In this document: positions 1-10,876 of the stretch, one piece after another
Layout of the letters: each line of letters starts with the position of its first letter
Numbering within the stretch: the stretch's first letter is position 1
Source: Podospora pseudoanserina
Lineage: Eukaryota; Ascomycota; Sordariomycetes; Sordariales; Podosporaceae
Direction of reading: 5' to 3'
Length of the DNA stretch: 64,000 bases
Assembly: GCF_035222485.1 (NCBI RefSeq)
Contig: NC_085920.1
Span: 8,728,001 to 8,792,000 of the forward strand
Program-made: the position numbers and the translations under genes
The notes under the pieces: generated by a model
What the model was told of the DNA's origin: nothing
The model's input: the letters and a program-made list of their open reading frames with translations, nothing else
Database searches by the model: none

Positions 1-762
1 CATAATCTCTGCCCCCATCACCGCGTTGGAGGCTTGGAGACCCGGACGTCGGCGCCCCTACACTGCTGTCTGCCGAGAAGCTATCCCTCAAAGCAGTAAT
101 CTGACGTTCCCAGAGATGAGAGAGATCTTCCATTTCTTTTTGAATTCTTTCCTGACAGCCTTTCCAATTTCATGACTTGTCACTTCGCCCTGGATCGGTA
201 TTGCGCAATTTGCTGACGAGAAATGTTTCTGAATCTCACGACCGCTATGCCTAATAGTGAGATTAGACAAGAGAAAGCTCTGAAAGGCCACTCTGAAGAG
301 CTGAGAAGTACCAATTGTGGCCCCCATCATCCGTCATCATGTTCGGTCCTTGGCATTCGACTCCCAGAGACGGCTAAAACAGTCAGCTTGAGGGTAGCAC
401 TGCAGCACCAGATTTCCGGACGCAAACGAATCCTGGTTTGGAACCGAGGAAGCCATGACACCACGTGAGTGGTCCATCCTGGTGGGTTGGTATCATCGGG
501 CCTAGAGTTGGTTTCGAATGTTACCGTTTTGGCATATTATCTCATATATTGTGCTGTTGTACTACTGCCGTGATTCCTCTGAGACACGCACATTGTCTGT
601 TGGCCTGAAAAGGAGAGCGAGGGAGGATGGACCAGATGATACAGGGCAACCGCTCGTCCCAGGAGTCGGAATAGGTTTACCGGCCCAAGGTCAGTTATGG
701 CAAATGCAACGCCCAAAGAATGGCGTATAAGGAACCTTTCCCTGTAACATAAGGTACATGGC
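1..762. other. left-edge intergenic stretch
   Basis: No gene is supported here. On the + strand one frame is open from base 2 to a stop at about 178, which could be the tail of an exon that begins outside the window, but the 58 codons show no recognisable domain. The rest lies just beyond the 3' end of the ABC protein gene on the minus strand. Confidence 0.4.
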
Positions 763-2628
763 CTAGTTTCTTCTATTAAGGCCCCAGATGGTGTGCATCC
801 AAGTATCTTCATCCGTCCTCAACGGCTTCCCCAGTTGTCCAAAGCGAGCCGGGAGCCCCATGTTTGGCTCTGGAAGGCACAACCACTCCTTGACGCAATC
901 TGGGACCTCCTCCTTGACATGGCTGATACAGATCAGTGCTTGGTCCTCGCCCAGTCCCTTCACTTTGATCTTCTCCGGTGCAGGATGTTCCACGACAGTT
1001 CTGTCAGCGGCGTATGCTTTTTCCTCGCCGCAAGCTAGGAAGAGCATGCACTTGTCCCGCACATACTCATCCATACCGCTAAAGGCTTCGTCCAAAACCA
1101 CAATGTCCGGATGGTTAATGATGGCGCGAAGAAACAGCAACACTCGTTGCGCACTGAAGGACAGGCCGCCAAACAAATAATCCTGGGCCCAGGCGACATT
1201 ATCAGGGGGCCCCTCCTTGTCCTTTGAGTACCTAGGATTAAGTTCCTTCTCAAACCACCTGAGTGTTGCCTTCACTTTCTGTTTGGCGTCCTCGTCCAAC
1301 TTGGGAACGCCCTTGAAAGTATCAGCCCAAGCGCTCTCCAGCACTTGTTGAACGTTCAAGCCACGAGGCATGTGCTTGTGAATCTCAGGGCTAGAATGCC
1401 CAATGCGAGATTGGATATCCCAGAAAGTCAGAGGCCGCTCACCAGATCCCGGCTCCGGCATTCGGTTGCGTCCAAATAGTTTGATGGGAAGCGAATATGT
1501 CTGGGGATGGTCAGAACAAAGCAATGCTACAATCGTCGTCTTGCCTGATCCATTGGGCCCAAAGACGCCCCATCTTTGACCTCTCCGGACAGTCCAGTGC
1601 AGACCACCATCCCAGTTTCCGAGAGCAACTTTGTTCCCGTAGCGCACTTTGCAGCCGTTCATCTCAACCAGCGGCTCTCCCAGCGCGCCCTCATCGGCGT
1701 CCGTAATGATTTCCACCTGACTTCCCCCGCCCGCCTCCTTTACAAATGCATCCTCGGCGCCCTCAATTCCCAGTTGACCGGCGATAGCCACCTCTCCTGC
1801 TCCCTCCAAATATACGACCCTTTGTATCCAGCCTGGCAGCGGATCCTGTGGCCGGCAACTAATGACCACCCTCGGACTGGCTCTCTCGGCTAGCGTCTTC
1901 AACATCACACTCAGGGCCCTAGATGCTCCAGGATCCAGCCCCACAAACGGCTCGTCCAGCAAGAGTACCTCTGGTTCCGCCATCAAAGCCTTGGCAATCG
2001 CCGCTCGCCTTGACTGCCCATTTGACAAGAAGGCCACAGGTGTATCCAGCAGCTCGACCAAACTCAGGTCTTTGACAACTTTGTCGAAAAGATGCTGACT
2101 GATGACATGCTCCCCTGGAATACGGCCTAGGTTGAACTGCGTCTGGCCAAGTAGATATTCCTTGAGAGAAAAGTCTGTGTCTTCTCTCAGACTCTCATAT
2201 CTCGCTGACAGGTAAGCCGAAGTGGTGACCTCTGATATCCCCTTGCCGTTGAATCCAACGTATTTGATAGCTGTTTGAGGGGTGAGGTTGTGTTGCGTGA
2301 GCCAAGGCCATGTCCTCGCCGAGATTGGGGAGCAATGGAGCTCTCCACGGAGCATCTGAAGAAAGGTGGTTTTGCCGGAGCGTGAAGGGCCGACGACTAC
2401 CCAGCTGGACTCATTTTGCTGAGGTGACTGGGAAAGATGCGAGGGGACCTGGAACGAGATTTCCTTGAATAGTGGGGGGTTATCATTCTTGGGTGGCTGC
2501 AAATGAGCATGTTGATTTGGTGGAGGCAGAGAGGAGGGATGTCGGCGGAAAAAGGTAGCTCCTGATTTGATGTTGATGACGGGTGGGCTGGTGAGCCGTT
2601 TGACAAAAGGTGGGGGAGGGACACGCAT
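763..2628 (-). CDS. soluble twin-ABC ATPase (ModF/Ydr061w-like)
   Basis: Single-exon gene of 621 residues with two ABC ATPase domains and no membrane segment. Domain 1 has Walker A GPSRSGKTT near residues 80-88, an LSNGQ signature near 201 and Walker B VLLLDEP near 221. Domain 2 has Walker A GPNGSGKTT near 357-365, a divergent signature LSFSAQ near 489 and Walker B VVLDEAFSGMD near 510-520. The start at 2628 (MRVPPPPF) is preferred because the 35 residues upstream are not ABC-like; the frame is open up to 2733. The layout is that of soluble twin-ABC proteins such as bacterial ModF/PhrA and yeast Ydr061w, whose function is poorly known; mitochondrial targeting is possible from the Arg/Pro-rich N-terminus but not shown. 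It is divergent from UMP1 across about 450 bp. Confidence 0.85.
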   Translation of the reverse strand: MRVPPPPFVKRLTSPPVINIKSGATFFRRHPSSLPPPNQHAHLQPPKNDNPPLFKEISFQVPSHLSQSPQQNESSWVVVGPSRSGKTTFLQMLRGELHCSPISARTWPWLTQHNLTPQTAIKYVGFNGKGISEVTTSAYLSARYESLREDTDFSLKEYLLGQTQFNLGRIPGEHVISQHLFDKVVKDLSLVELLDTPVAFLSNGQSRRAAIAKALMAEPEVLLLDEPFVGLDPGASRALSVMLKTLAERASPRVVISCRPQDPLPGWIQRVVYLEGAGEVAIAGQLGIEGAEDAFVKEAGGGSQVEIITDADEGALGEPLVEMNGCKVRYGNKVALGNWDGGLHWTVRRGQRWGVFGPNGSGKTTIVALLCSDHPQTYSLPIKLFGRNRMPEPGSGERPLTFWDIQSRIGHSSPEIHKHMPRGLNVQQVLESAWADTFKGVPKLDEDAKQKVKATLRWFEKELNPRYSKDKEGPPDNVAWAQDYLFGGLSFSAQRVLLFLRAIINHPDIVVLDEAFSGMDEYVRDKCMLFLACGEEKAYAADRTVVEHPAPEKIKVKGLGEDQALICISHVKEEVPDCVKEWLCLPEPNMGLPARFGQLGKPLRTDEDTWMHTIWGLNRRN

Positions 2629-3074
2629 CTCAAAGTCTCCCTTATATTTTACAAACAAACGGAATGAAAACAGATGAAGCTTGGAAATGAAGTGACCACC
2701 TTCAACACCGTCACTTGGAAAGATGTCATTCAAGGCCCCTGTTCGTCAATGGGCGTGGGCACGGACAAGGGTCCCGGCAATCTGGGGTATGGGTTAGCGG
2801 GGGGTGGATTACATAAACCTTGGCTCGAAGCCTGGACCCGCTTTTCCATCCGACGTTGCGAGCGACGGCAGGCAAGCAGCGACGCGAGGCTGCTGGAGCC
2901 TTGACAATTGTAGCAGCCAGCTCTGAGCTTCCTCCAAGGACGCAATAAAACCACAGCCAGTTTAACCACGAAACCAGGCTGCGATCACTCTTGAATTCTG
3001 GTGACAGAATCAACCGAACTCCGATACTCATAAATATTCAACACAAAACAACAAACCCCAAAGAAGCTATCAAG
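2629..3074. promoter_or_regulatory. shared divergent promoter region
   Basis: This 446-bp gap lies between two divergent starts, the ABC ATPase (-) and UMP1 (+), and must hold both promoters. An AT-rich TATA-like run (cataaatatt) sits near 3029, about 45 bp before the UMP1 start codon. No binding site of a named factor is claimed. Confidence 0.4.
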
Positions 3075-3593
3075 ATGGTAAGTTGCAGCCAACCCCTCCA
3101 CCGCCATCCGCCCGCTAATGCTGCTCCCTATGTTCAGTCTCTCCGCATCGTCCCAGAGTCCAACCCCTCCTCCTCCTTCACCCATCAGCCCTCCCGCGCC
3201 CATGTTGCTCCATCAGCACCTGGTCTTCACGACACACTTCGCGCTGGTGTCGGCGCCAACCCCCTCACAACTCCCGCGACCCAAGCCATCTCCGCCCACC
3301 CTCTCGAGGCCCGCTTAAAACAGTGGGAGACCACCCGCGAGCAGCTCAAGATGGAGACACTCCGTCGCACATATGGCATCGCCGAGCCAGTCCGCAGAGG
3401 CATGGAGCTCAAGATCACTCGTGAAGGAACATGGAAGCCCCTGTGCCTGGGCGGCAACAGCACACCTAGCATTCACGAAGAGATCTTGACTGGACGGGAC
3501 GGCATTATTGAATGGGAGGATGTATTTACTGGGGAGGAGAATGGGGCGAACATCAGTGTGCACGAGGAGATCGAGCGCAAGGTGAAGATGTAA
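3075..3593 (+). CDS. ump1: proteasome maturation factor UMP1
   Basis: Exons 3075-3077 and 3138-3593; 152 residues. The first exon is the ATG alone: a 60-nt intron (3078-3137, donor GTAAGT, branch-like GCTAAT, acceptor TTCAG) follows it directly, so the protein starts MSLRIVPES. The intron is a multiple of three without stops, so the unspliced frame stays open, but the spliced N-terminus is the one expected for UMP1. The C-terminal two thirds holds the family features: HDTLRAGVG, a basic amphipathic stretch with LKQWETTREQLKMETLRRTYG, and the closing IHEEILTGRD segment. UMP1 is the chaperone that helps assemble and mature the 20S proteasome core and is its first substrate. It converges on the ubiquitin-fold gene downstream. 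Confidence 0.93.
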   Translation: MVSCSQPLHRHPPANAAPYVQSLRIVPESNPSSSFTHQPSRAHVAPSAPGLHDTLRAGVGANPLTTPATQAISAHPLEARLKQWETTREQLKMETLRRTYGIAEPVRRGMELKITREGTWKPLCLGGNSTPSIHEEILTGRDGIIEWEDVFTGEENGANISVHEEIERKVKM

Positions 3594-4087
3594 AACGGAG
3601 ATTTTGTCAGGAAGTGGGAGGCTTGGACGGCAAGTAGGAGAGGAGTAGATGGGGGGGAGGGAGGTATTACGAATCAAATGGCATGAATAAACTACCATCA
3701 AACTCTTCAACTACAAACCCTTTTTACACCGCCCTGATGCCGTACTCTTCATACAGATGGTGCAGTGTTCCTAAGGTGGGACCGATATGCCGTATTGTGG
3801 ACCAATGGCGTCCGAAAGATTGCACCAACATTGGTACGATAGAATCTCAGAAACAAATACCATTCCTAAAGAACCGCCAACTATGTATAAACCCGAAATT
3901 TACACGCTCATTCAACGCCACTCCACCCAGCCAGATTCCCACAATGTACGAAAAAGATGGAAAAGGACTGTACCTGTAAGACCAACCAAAAGCCAGCCAA
4001 GCTCCATGCCAATACAAATGCAAGTCAGTCGGATTGTTGACGTCGTAACGCCAAAGACAAGAAAACAAGATAGGGGCGGCCTTTCCC
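3594..4087. other. intergenic, convergent 3' regions
   Basis: About 490 bp between the convergent ends of UMP1 (+) and the ubiquitin-fold gene (-). It should hold both 3' untranslated regions. Reading frames here are short and overlap antisense to the neighbouring gene; nothing else is supported. Confidence 0.5.
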
Positions 4088-4922
4088 TCATAGAATTACA
4101 CAGCAGCCGCCCCCGCCCTCCCTTGTCCTGCCCTCACGGGAGCTGGCCTTCCCACCTTTGGCGCCCTCGTCTTCCTCCATCATCTCTGCTGGCCGTACCG
4201 ACATGTGCACAACGTTGGGGGCATCTTTGCTCAGTTGGTATTCTGTAGGCTTGTTAGCATTGTCTGCCAACAGGGCGATCCCGATCCTGAGGACAAGGGA
4301 CGAACATACTCTTCAACGGCTCCTTATCGTCCAATAACTTTCCGAAATGAATCAACCTGATACTGGTTGGACTCGCCGGCCTGCCCTCCCACTCGTCCCT
4401 CCACTCCCTCAAGATCAGCTCCTTGAGCTTGTACACTGATATACTGAACGGGTCCTTGACCCCCCCACCCTCGAGATATTCTGGAATATCAACACCCCGC
4501 TTCGAGAGGTACTTCTCGTCGATCTTGTACGGGTGTCGCGCACCGGTAGGGAGCAGCAGCGTGATGGTGCAGACCGGGGAAGACGGCGAAACAGAATCGG
4601 ACATGGCCGCGGGAGGCAGAGCGGCTGTAGGCTCTATTGAAAGGGAGTCATCGTCTCTTGCTGGCGCAGCGGTCAGAGCTGTCTTGCCGAGAGGTGGTTG
4701 TGATAATGACGGGGCTTCATCCTCCGTGTTCTTTCCTTTCGGTTCGGCAGGTGAGCTTGTCACCACCTCGGATGGAGATACTACTGGTTCAGCGCTCTCT
4801 GGTGTCTTTGACGGCACGGTCTCTCCCGTCTGTTCCGGCCCTTGTTGTTGTGGAGAGGCTGTTGGCTCCTCATTCGACGGTCGCGGCTGTGCGGTGCTCG
4901 TGTCTGGCTTGATGTCGGCCAT
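4088..4922 (-). CDS. membrane-anchored ubiquitin-fold protein (UBL3/MUB-like)
   Basis: Exons (minus) 4922-4310 and 4242-4088; the 67-nt intron 4309-4243 has donor GTATGT, branch GCTAAC and acceptor CTACAG. Spliced length is 255 residues. The first ~100 residues are low complexity, rich in Ser, Pro and Glu. A ubiquitin-like fold follows: ITLLLPTGARHPYKID, then KLKELILREW, then RLIHFGKLLDD, and across the splice junction EPLKKYQL. The protein ends in a CaaX box, CCVIL-stop, with a second cysteine beside it, predicting geranylgeranylation (X is Leu) and possibly palmitoylation. This is the plan of UBL3/MUB proteins, which are held on membranes and are not conjugated like ubiquitin. ATG 4922 is chosen over in-frame 4955 because MADIKPD fits better and the upstream residues look untranslated. 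Confidence 0.82.
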
Positions 4923-7256
4923 GATGTACTGGTGGCTGCAAAATACCAAAACCAAAGGATATCAACGAGATAGATGGCGGTGGCTTTCACTGGTAGAGCG
5001 ACGGTGGCTGTCTTGATGCGACAGACCCCAGACCCCAAGCTGAGAGATAGACCGCCTTCCGGTGTTGTTCAATGACTTCCGGAAACGGCGGGCGGGCGAC
5101 GGTGACGGTGAGACGGAATTGATTGCAGTCGTCTGTTTGGTGGCATCAATTTGCGACGGGAAGTTGCAGTATGGTCAGGCGCGCTCCTGATAAGATTTTC
5201 GGGCAAACAGGAATAACAAGAGGCGGTGGTGGCCTTGGTCGTTCCCTTTCACTATTTCGTGTCGCGAAGCTCAGATGGCGGATCGCCAGTGCCCTGGTTG
5301 TGCGGTGGGTGGGAAGGGTCGGTGCGTATGTACAAAAAGGAGATGGCGGGATGCGCGTGCAAAGAAGGGATGGAAAAGCAGAAAACGAAAGCTTCCACAC
5401 GGTGAATTGACCGACGGGCGAAGAGAGGCAATGGGCAATGTCGGGGTCAGGATGGGAGGTCGCGGTAGAGGGTAGAGGTGGCCAGCCGCGAGCCCATGGA
5501 CAAAAAATGGGGACTTGCAAAGTTCCTACCACCTATCGTATACCTACTTGCGCAAGCTGACACCCCCCAGGTTTACTTTCGGGTTTCCTTTTTCATGCCT
5601 AAATATTCTATTTAGTGACTGTATGCTACTTGACGGTTCAGCCACCTACTTCAAGAGTCATCGTGCATGAGGTTGCCGATTATCATTATTCTATCGTGTG
5701 GAAGCTGATATATGGGCTTGATTAATTTGTCCAGCGCTCGCCCGCCCGGCCCGGTGGGTTTGGAGGGACCTCCATCGCCCGCTGTGGCCCTCATTGCTGT
5801 AGTCCCATTCGCTCATTGAGCGCCAGCTTGGCCCAGCCGCCGTTTTCTTGCTTTTGTGGAAATATGATAGCCAGGCGGTACTCTCTGTCTCTTCAAAGAT
5901 TCGTTTCTCTTCTCACTGGCAGGAGGAGAATCCTCAGAGTACCTTAATCCAATGAAGCCCAGCTTTGTAGCCGATACCATGAAGTTTTGCAAACCACCAT
6001 CGACAACGGGGATAACCGTGCATTACGGCTGAAGAGGCGCCACCAGAAGCCGAACTTCCCCAGCCCGCACGGACCAGGCGATTGGCTCCCACTTGGTGAC
6101 GTTTCAGTGGAGTTCTTGGAGCTTTGATGATGCTATGGTACGAAAGCTTCGGCTTCTTTCAGCACGGCTGCATTGAGATTCCAGCCAGCGCTTTTTCACA
6201 CACGATACGATACCATACCTGACCGCCTTGTAGACGTAGAACGAGCGGGTGAGAGGATGGAGTATTCGATTCAAGAGCCCTCACTTCGCCTGCTTGGAAG
6301 ATCTTGGGGTCAAATGTACCTATACCGCAGGTTCCGGGACCAACCCACAAGAGGGACAGCTCAAATTCCAGGGAATCGTAATGGTGGAGCCATGGTTCCT
6401 CATCCCCTCCATCACGGGTGATACAGTCCCAGAATGCAGCTACCTACAGCAAAGTATTTTCTGAAATCACCAAACCTCTTGATCTTTCTCGCACCAAGCG
6501 CAATGCCCAAGTAAGCAGCACATATATCATGCGATTGCCTGTTTCACACGATACTTCTGACCGTTACACATCCTCTCTTCTGTGCTCATTAAAAGTACCT
6601 AGGTATTTCGTTTGGGTCGTTTTTGGCGAGTGACATACCTAATGAACCGTCCCTCCACACCGTCCTGTGTCAACAAAGTGGTCAACCACTCATCTGCGAG
6701 CTCCATGATCTCAGCCACACCACCCTACCCAACTTCAGCAGGTCGACGTGATGCTGGGGGATCTCACTCAGAGCATCGGCTTTTCTCCGTCGTCCAAATA
6801 GCCACCGAATGTGTCTCCTATGGTTGTCAGCATGTCGTGATGCAACTTGCAACTCCAATGACGCCACTTCATGTTCCGTCGTAAATTGTGCTACTATTTC
6901 CATGACACAAGTGAACAGCTGCAATTATCGAACTTGAGAAGAGATAGGATTCTTGTGCAACACGAAGAACCCTGATAATATTGGCTTTGTTGCCCTTGAT
7001 CAGTGCGAGATTTCTCCATTGTCTCCACTTGATTCATCTGCTGCCCCCTTGAAGTGTGGCTTGGCGCGTCCATGCCAAAACCCCCTGAACCCCTGACTTC
7101 CCCTCGGTAACAGCATATCATGGGTAAACAAACCTCGACAGAGAGCACCGCAAAGCTTGCTCATTAGCAACAGGACAACACCGACTTATTTCCCTTCCTT
7201 TTGGAACAATGACACAAGAAGTAATAGGAAAACCTCCTACATTCGCTGTATCAATC
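4923..7256. other. 2.3-kb intergenic region
   Basis: No gene recognised. It covers the promoter of the ubiquitin-fold gene and the 3' side of the transporter gene. Frames of 60-130 codons occur on both strands but are Arg/Pro/Ser-rich, overlap one another and show no domain or splice-supported structure. Confidence 0.4.
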
Positions 7257-9333
7257 TTAGTGCCCACCAAACCTTTTAAACATCATCGTAGAAACAAGAC
7301 CTGTGAGGCTCGCGACAGACTCGCCCAAAACAAGCCCACTGGCGAGCACGAGCAAATCATTGTTCTTCCTTCCCTTTTCACGCCCGAAATTTGCACATGC
7401 CCAGTAGAACACAGCCCCCATTATGCGGGTGATCGTGAAGGATGGCGTGTTGTAAATCCCTGGTAGGACACTTGAGTTAGTCACCACATTCTGCCCCTGA
7501 AGCCGATCCGAAAGCTACAAACTAACCGATTGCAAAGGAAACACCCGTGGGAATGAACGTCTGCCACCACCGATTTGCATATCTCATCTTGACGATGGTG
7601 CTCATGCCAGAGAACACTGCTGCCACTATTGCGAATGGGGCGACACCTTCTGGAAGACCATGGCCTATCGCCACTCTTGCCGTGTTTATGAATAGAAATG
7701 CAGCAGGGATTCTGAATAGGGGCCCTGGAATCGAATGTTGCGACGCATAGAGTCTGTAGGCACCACACGAGACGAACGCGCCAAAAATTGACCCAATTAT
7801 GTGTCCATAAAGCTGAACTTTTGGGCTTGATCCAACAAGCTGTCCAATCCTGAAGTTATGGGAGATGTCTCCTGACTGGCTTGCACCAGCCTGTGAGACT
7901 GCTGCAGAGAAGAGGTTGATGAGGATTGCGTTAGGATTCGAAGAGGATAGAAATGTCCCAAATACAAGGTGTGATACTAGTAGGTATAAGCACTTCGCCA
8001 AAACGTGCTCATTGAAGAACATACCTAAAGCGCATTCGGGGTTGTGGTCAGTTTCTGCAATAGACCTGATCCCGACTACCGCTGTAGGAAGGGCCAAAGT
8101 GAGAGCCAAACCAGTGTAGTACCATGGCACGACAGAGCCAAAAGTAGCATGCACACTTACTGCACAGATTATAGCCGACACCAAGAAGTAGAAAATCAAC
8201 CGTCTTCTTCCGATCATCGATGATGGGTAATCATGGTCGGTGTTGATCTCATCTTCATTTTCTCCATCCATAATTGCTGTGTCGTCGCTAAAAAGGACAA
8301 CTTCCCGCCAAATAAACCACCCGAGTTTGACGAATGCGTCAGCAAGTAGCGAGGCCAGAGCGACCCAGATTATCCAGCCCCTTGCTCCGTTTTCCCAGTC
8401 ATCAATACTGCCCGGGGCCCAACCTTGTTTCTTTGCATACGGTGACAAAGTTCCCCAGCCAGCAACGGCACCCATCATCGTATGTAGCGGAACGGTAGGA
8501 CCTGTCATCATGCCCTGGCCGAAAAATCCCGGAGAGAGATCAACAGACCACAACCAGTTCTTGGACGCAGTGCGCCCAAAGACTGGGATCTTGCGCAAGA
8601 CTGGAACAAAGTAAACAATCATACCAAGGCCCCAGGAGAGGAGAGTTCCTCGGAAGAGGCTTTGCATGCCACGATCCCACCGAAACCCATCGATAGTGGG
8701 TTGGGGAGTGAGAAGTGCTTGCTCCTCTCTAACAAAACTGCTGTGATCTGTGTCTTCATCGTTATCGGGCTGTCTATTTGCCTCATCTCTGGCGCTTTGG
8801 TGGCCCATGCTCGGCTGCGGATTCTGGTGATAAAGTGAGTTGATGAGATTGGCTGCACGTTTTGCCCCAGGTCACGGCAATTTTTCTTGCACGACAAAAT
8901 GGTTGCGAAATACGGCAGCAAATAGGAGACCAAAGAAGCAAAGCCCAATAGACCACACAATGAGACTTTTGGCGCTTAGTAGAAGTGGTCCCTTCTCTTC
9001 TGAGCTGAGCAGAAACTCTAGCGCCGGAATGACGTTGATGAAGCCAGCTGCGACGGGCATGCACCCTACGGATGTGGAGACACTGAGAAGCAGGGAATTT
9101 TCTGAGGGGTTAAGAGAAATTCGAAGATAACGCTGTAGGAATTGAAAAGTGACGAAGCCGAGGAGCGCCGAAACGATCGACATCTGGCTGGCGGCACCGA
9201 TTCGCAGGCCATAATAAGTGTTGGAAAGATTGATGAAAAAACCAATTATGAGTCCAGCTAGGACGGCGCGCCATGTGAAATGTGGAGTTGTATGGTTTTG
9301 GTTCTCTTCGTCGTCAGGTTGGGCAATATCCAT
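7257..9333 (-). CDS. OPT-family oligopeptide/metal-chelate transporter with one internal TGA
   Basis: Minus strand, coding 9333-7527 and 7459-7257. Intron 7526-7460 (67 nt) has donor GTTAGT, branch ACTAAC and acceptor ACCAG; exons join as FAIG-IYNTPSF. About 669 codons, many hydrophobic segments, e.g. VLAGLIIGFFINLSNTYYGL near the N-terminus, and GRTASKNWLWSVDLSPGFFGQGM with MTGPTVPLHTMMGA, which I recognise as OPT superfamily. These transporters move peptides or metal chelates with protons. Codon 154 (8874-8872) is TGA, inside a stretch reading EKLP-stop-PGAKRAANLINSL; the family usually has Trp there, so TGG to TGA is likely. An alternative is a 69-nt intron 8892-8824 (weak donor GTGCAAG, acceptor CACCAG) that removes the stop but also a conserved segment. 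Gene, recent pseudogene or base-call error cannot be told apart. Confidence 0.72.
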
Positions 9334-10876
9334 GTTTTGAAAGAGTATGCTCAAATGAGGAGATCTGTGGGCTCAGAGGAGTCGAGGTCATAAAGCCGGA
9401 GACCATAATCGATCCTTGACACGTCACGGGTGCCCCTGCCTGCAAAGAGAAGCTTTCTTTATCATGATGTAGAAAAGGGAAGGAGCAGGTGAATGCCAGT
9501 CGAGAGGTTGTTGATGTGAATCATCCATAAAACAAGCATATGCAGGGAATGCAGCATGGGCAAAGCGAGAATAGCTGCTGTAAATTCTCTGCCATTACCA
9601 CTTGCATTACCGCGTTGATTTTGAAGACTTTAGTGATCGATCTCGTAAACTGAAAACAATTGGCCTAGCCTGCAGATAGGTATCATCTCTGAAGGGTACT
9701 CAACGCTGGTGGCAGGTAGGTACACGATCTGCATCGAGATCCAAGTGCTCCTACAGCTGGCATCGAGAAATTGGATAATCATGAACAACGTAACTGTTCA
9801 ACCTTTGGACGGCTTCAGGCTCTTACAAGTCACAGTCTGTCGTTGCACCCAGTTGGGCAAGAGATGACAGGTTGGCCGCATACGAGACCCCGTGCAACGC
9901 GGGCAGCAAATTCCCGGATAATGGATGGACGTGTTGCCATTACTGTACTCTCTTTGCTGTTACCGAACCAAGCTTCTTTGGCCTTTTGACCCTAGCTTGT
10001 CATTTGGCGGCCTGAGGGCGTCACTCTGTGTTTGCTATAGTGCCCGTGGGACCTGCAGAATTCCCTGCTCGAGACCTTGCAGCATGACCCCCAAGTTCGT
10101 GCCTGCCTTGAGATAAGGTAGATGCGTGGTAGAGAATCGATTTTGGGAAGGACCTAACCGGCGCAGGAGTCAAGAGTCCCCCAGGAACCTGATTCCTAGC
10201 TAGATTTCCCCGCCATGTGGACCGATAACGGGATCAGTCATGAGACGAAATTTGAATTCCGTTCTGACCATTCTCGCGTTTGCAGTGCCTTAATCTCCCC
10301 CAAAACTTGCACCACCTCACGGGTCCGTTATTTGTATTGATACTTCCCCGCCTCACAAAACCATTTCTTGTCTTGCAATTTTCATTCAGTGCAATCACAG
10401 AACAAAAGCGGAGTTGTACGGCTTCCCCTTCTCTCTCCAAACATTACCAATATCTACTTGACGTTGCCCCCGCCCCTCTCTCGACTTCCCCCATCACTTC
10501 CCCCAACCCCCACTCGACTCTGTCTCGCCGACAGATTTCTAGCATCACGCAAATCCAGAAGCCTTGTCTTCCGGTAGTGATAGAAAGCCTCATCCTCCTT
10601 GAGTATTTTGCGACATTATTAGTGGTAAGTTGTTCTCCTTCTACCTTGGTACTGCGGCTACAGCATACCTACCTCCATTTCCACACGTCATATACAACTG
10701 GGCTTAGTTGTTGTCATCACGGCCATTAGCCAGCCACCCCCCCTGAACCTGTCTTCCTCTATTTGAGAGTGTGACTTTCCCGAGCTTACTCTTTCCAGAA
10801 ACCGTCATACAGTCTTTAACCCAGTCAGTTCTCAAGACAGAACATTGACAGGTCCAGGTCTCGTGTATCAGACATC
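9334..10876. other. 1.5-kb intergenic/promoter region
   Basis: Region between divergent genes, the OPT transporter (-) and the GPI protein (+). Bases 10425-10530 are pyrimidine-rich, as is common just upstream of fungal starts. A possible 5'UTR intron for the downstream gene runs 10625-10798 (donor GTAAGT, acceptor TTTCCAG). The 149-codon frame at 10280 lies in this leader and is not supported as coding. Confidence 0.4.

Noticed and set aside
6159-7148. Several 60-90 codon frames on both strands
   Set aside because: Overlapping, with no conserved motif. The region is intergenic between the ubiquitin-fold and OPT genes.
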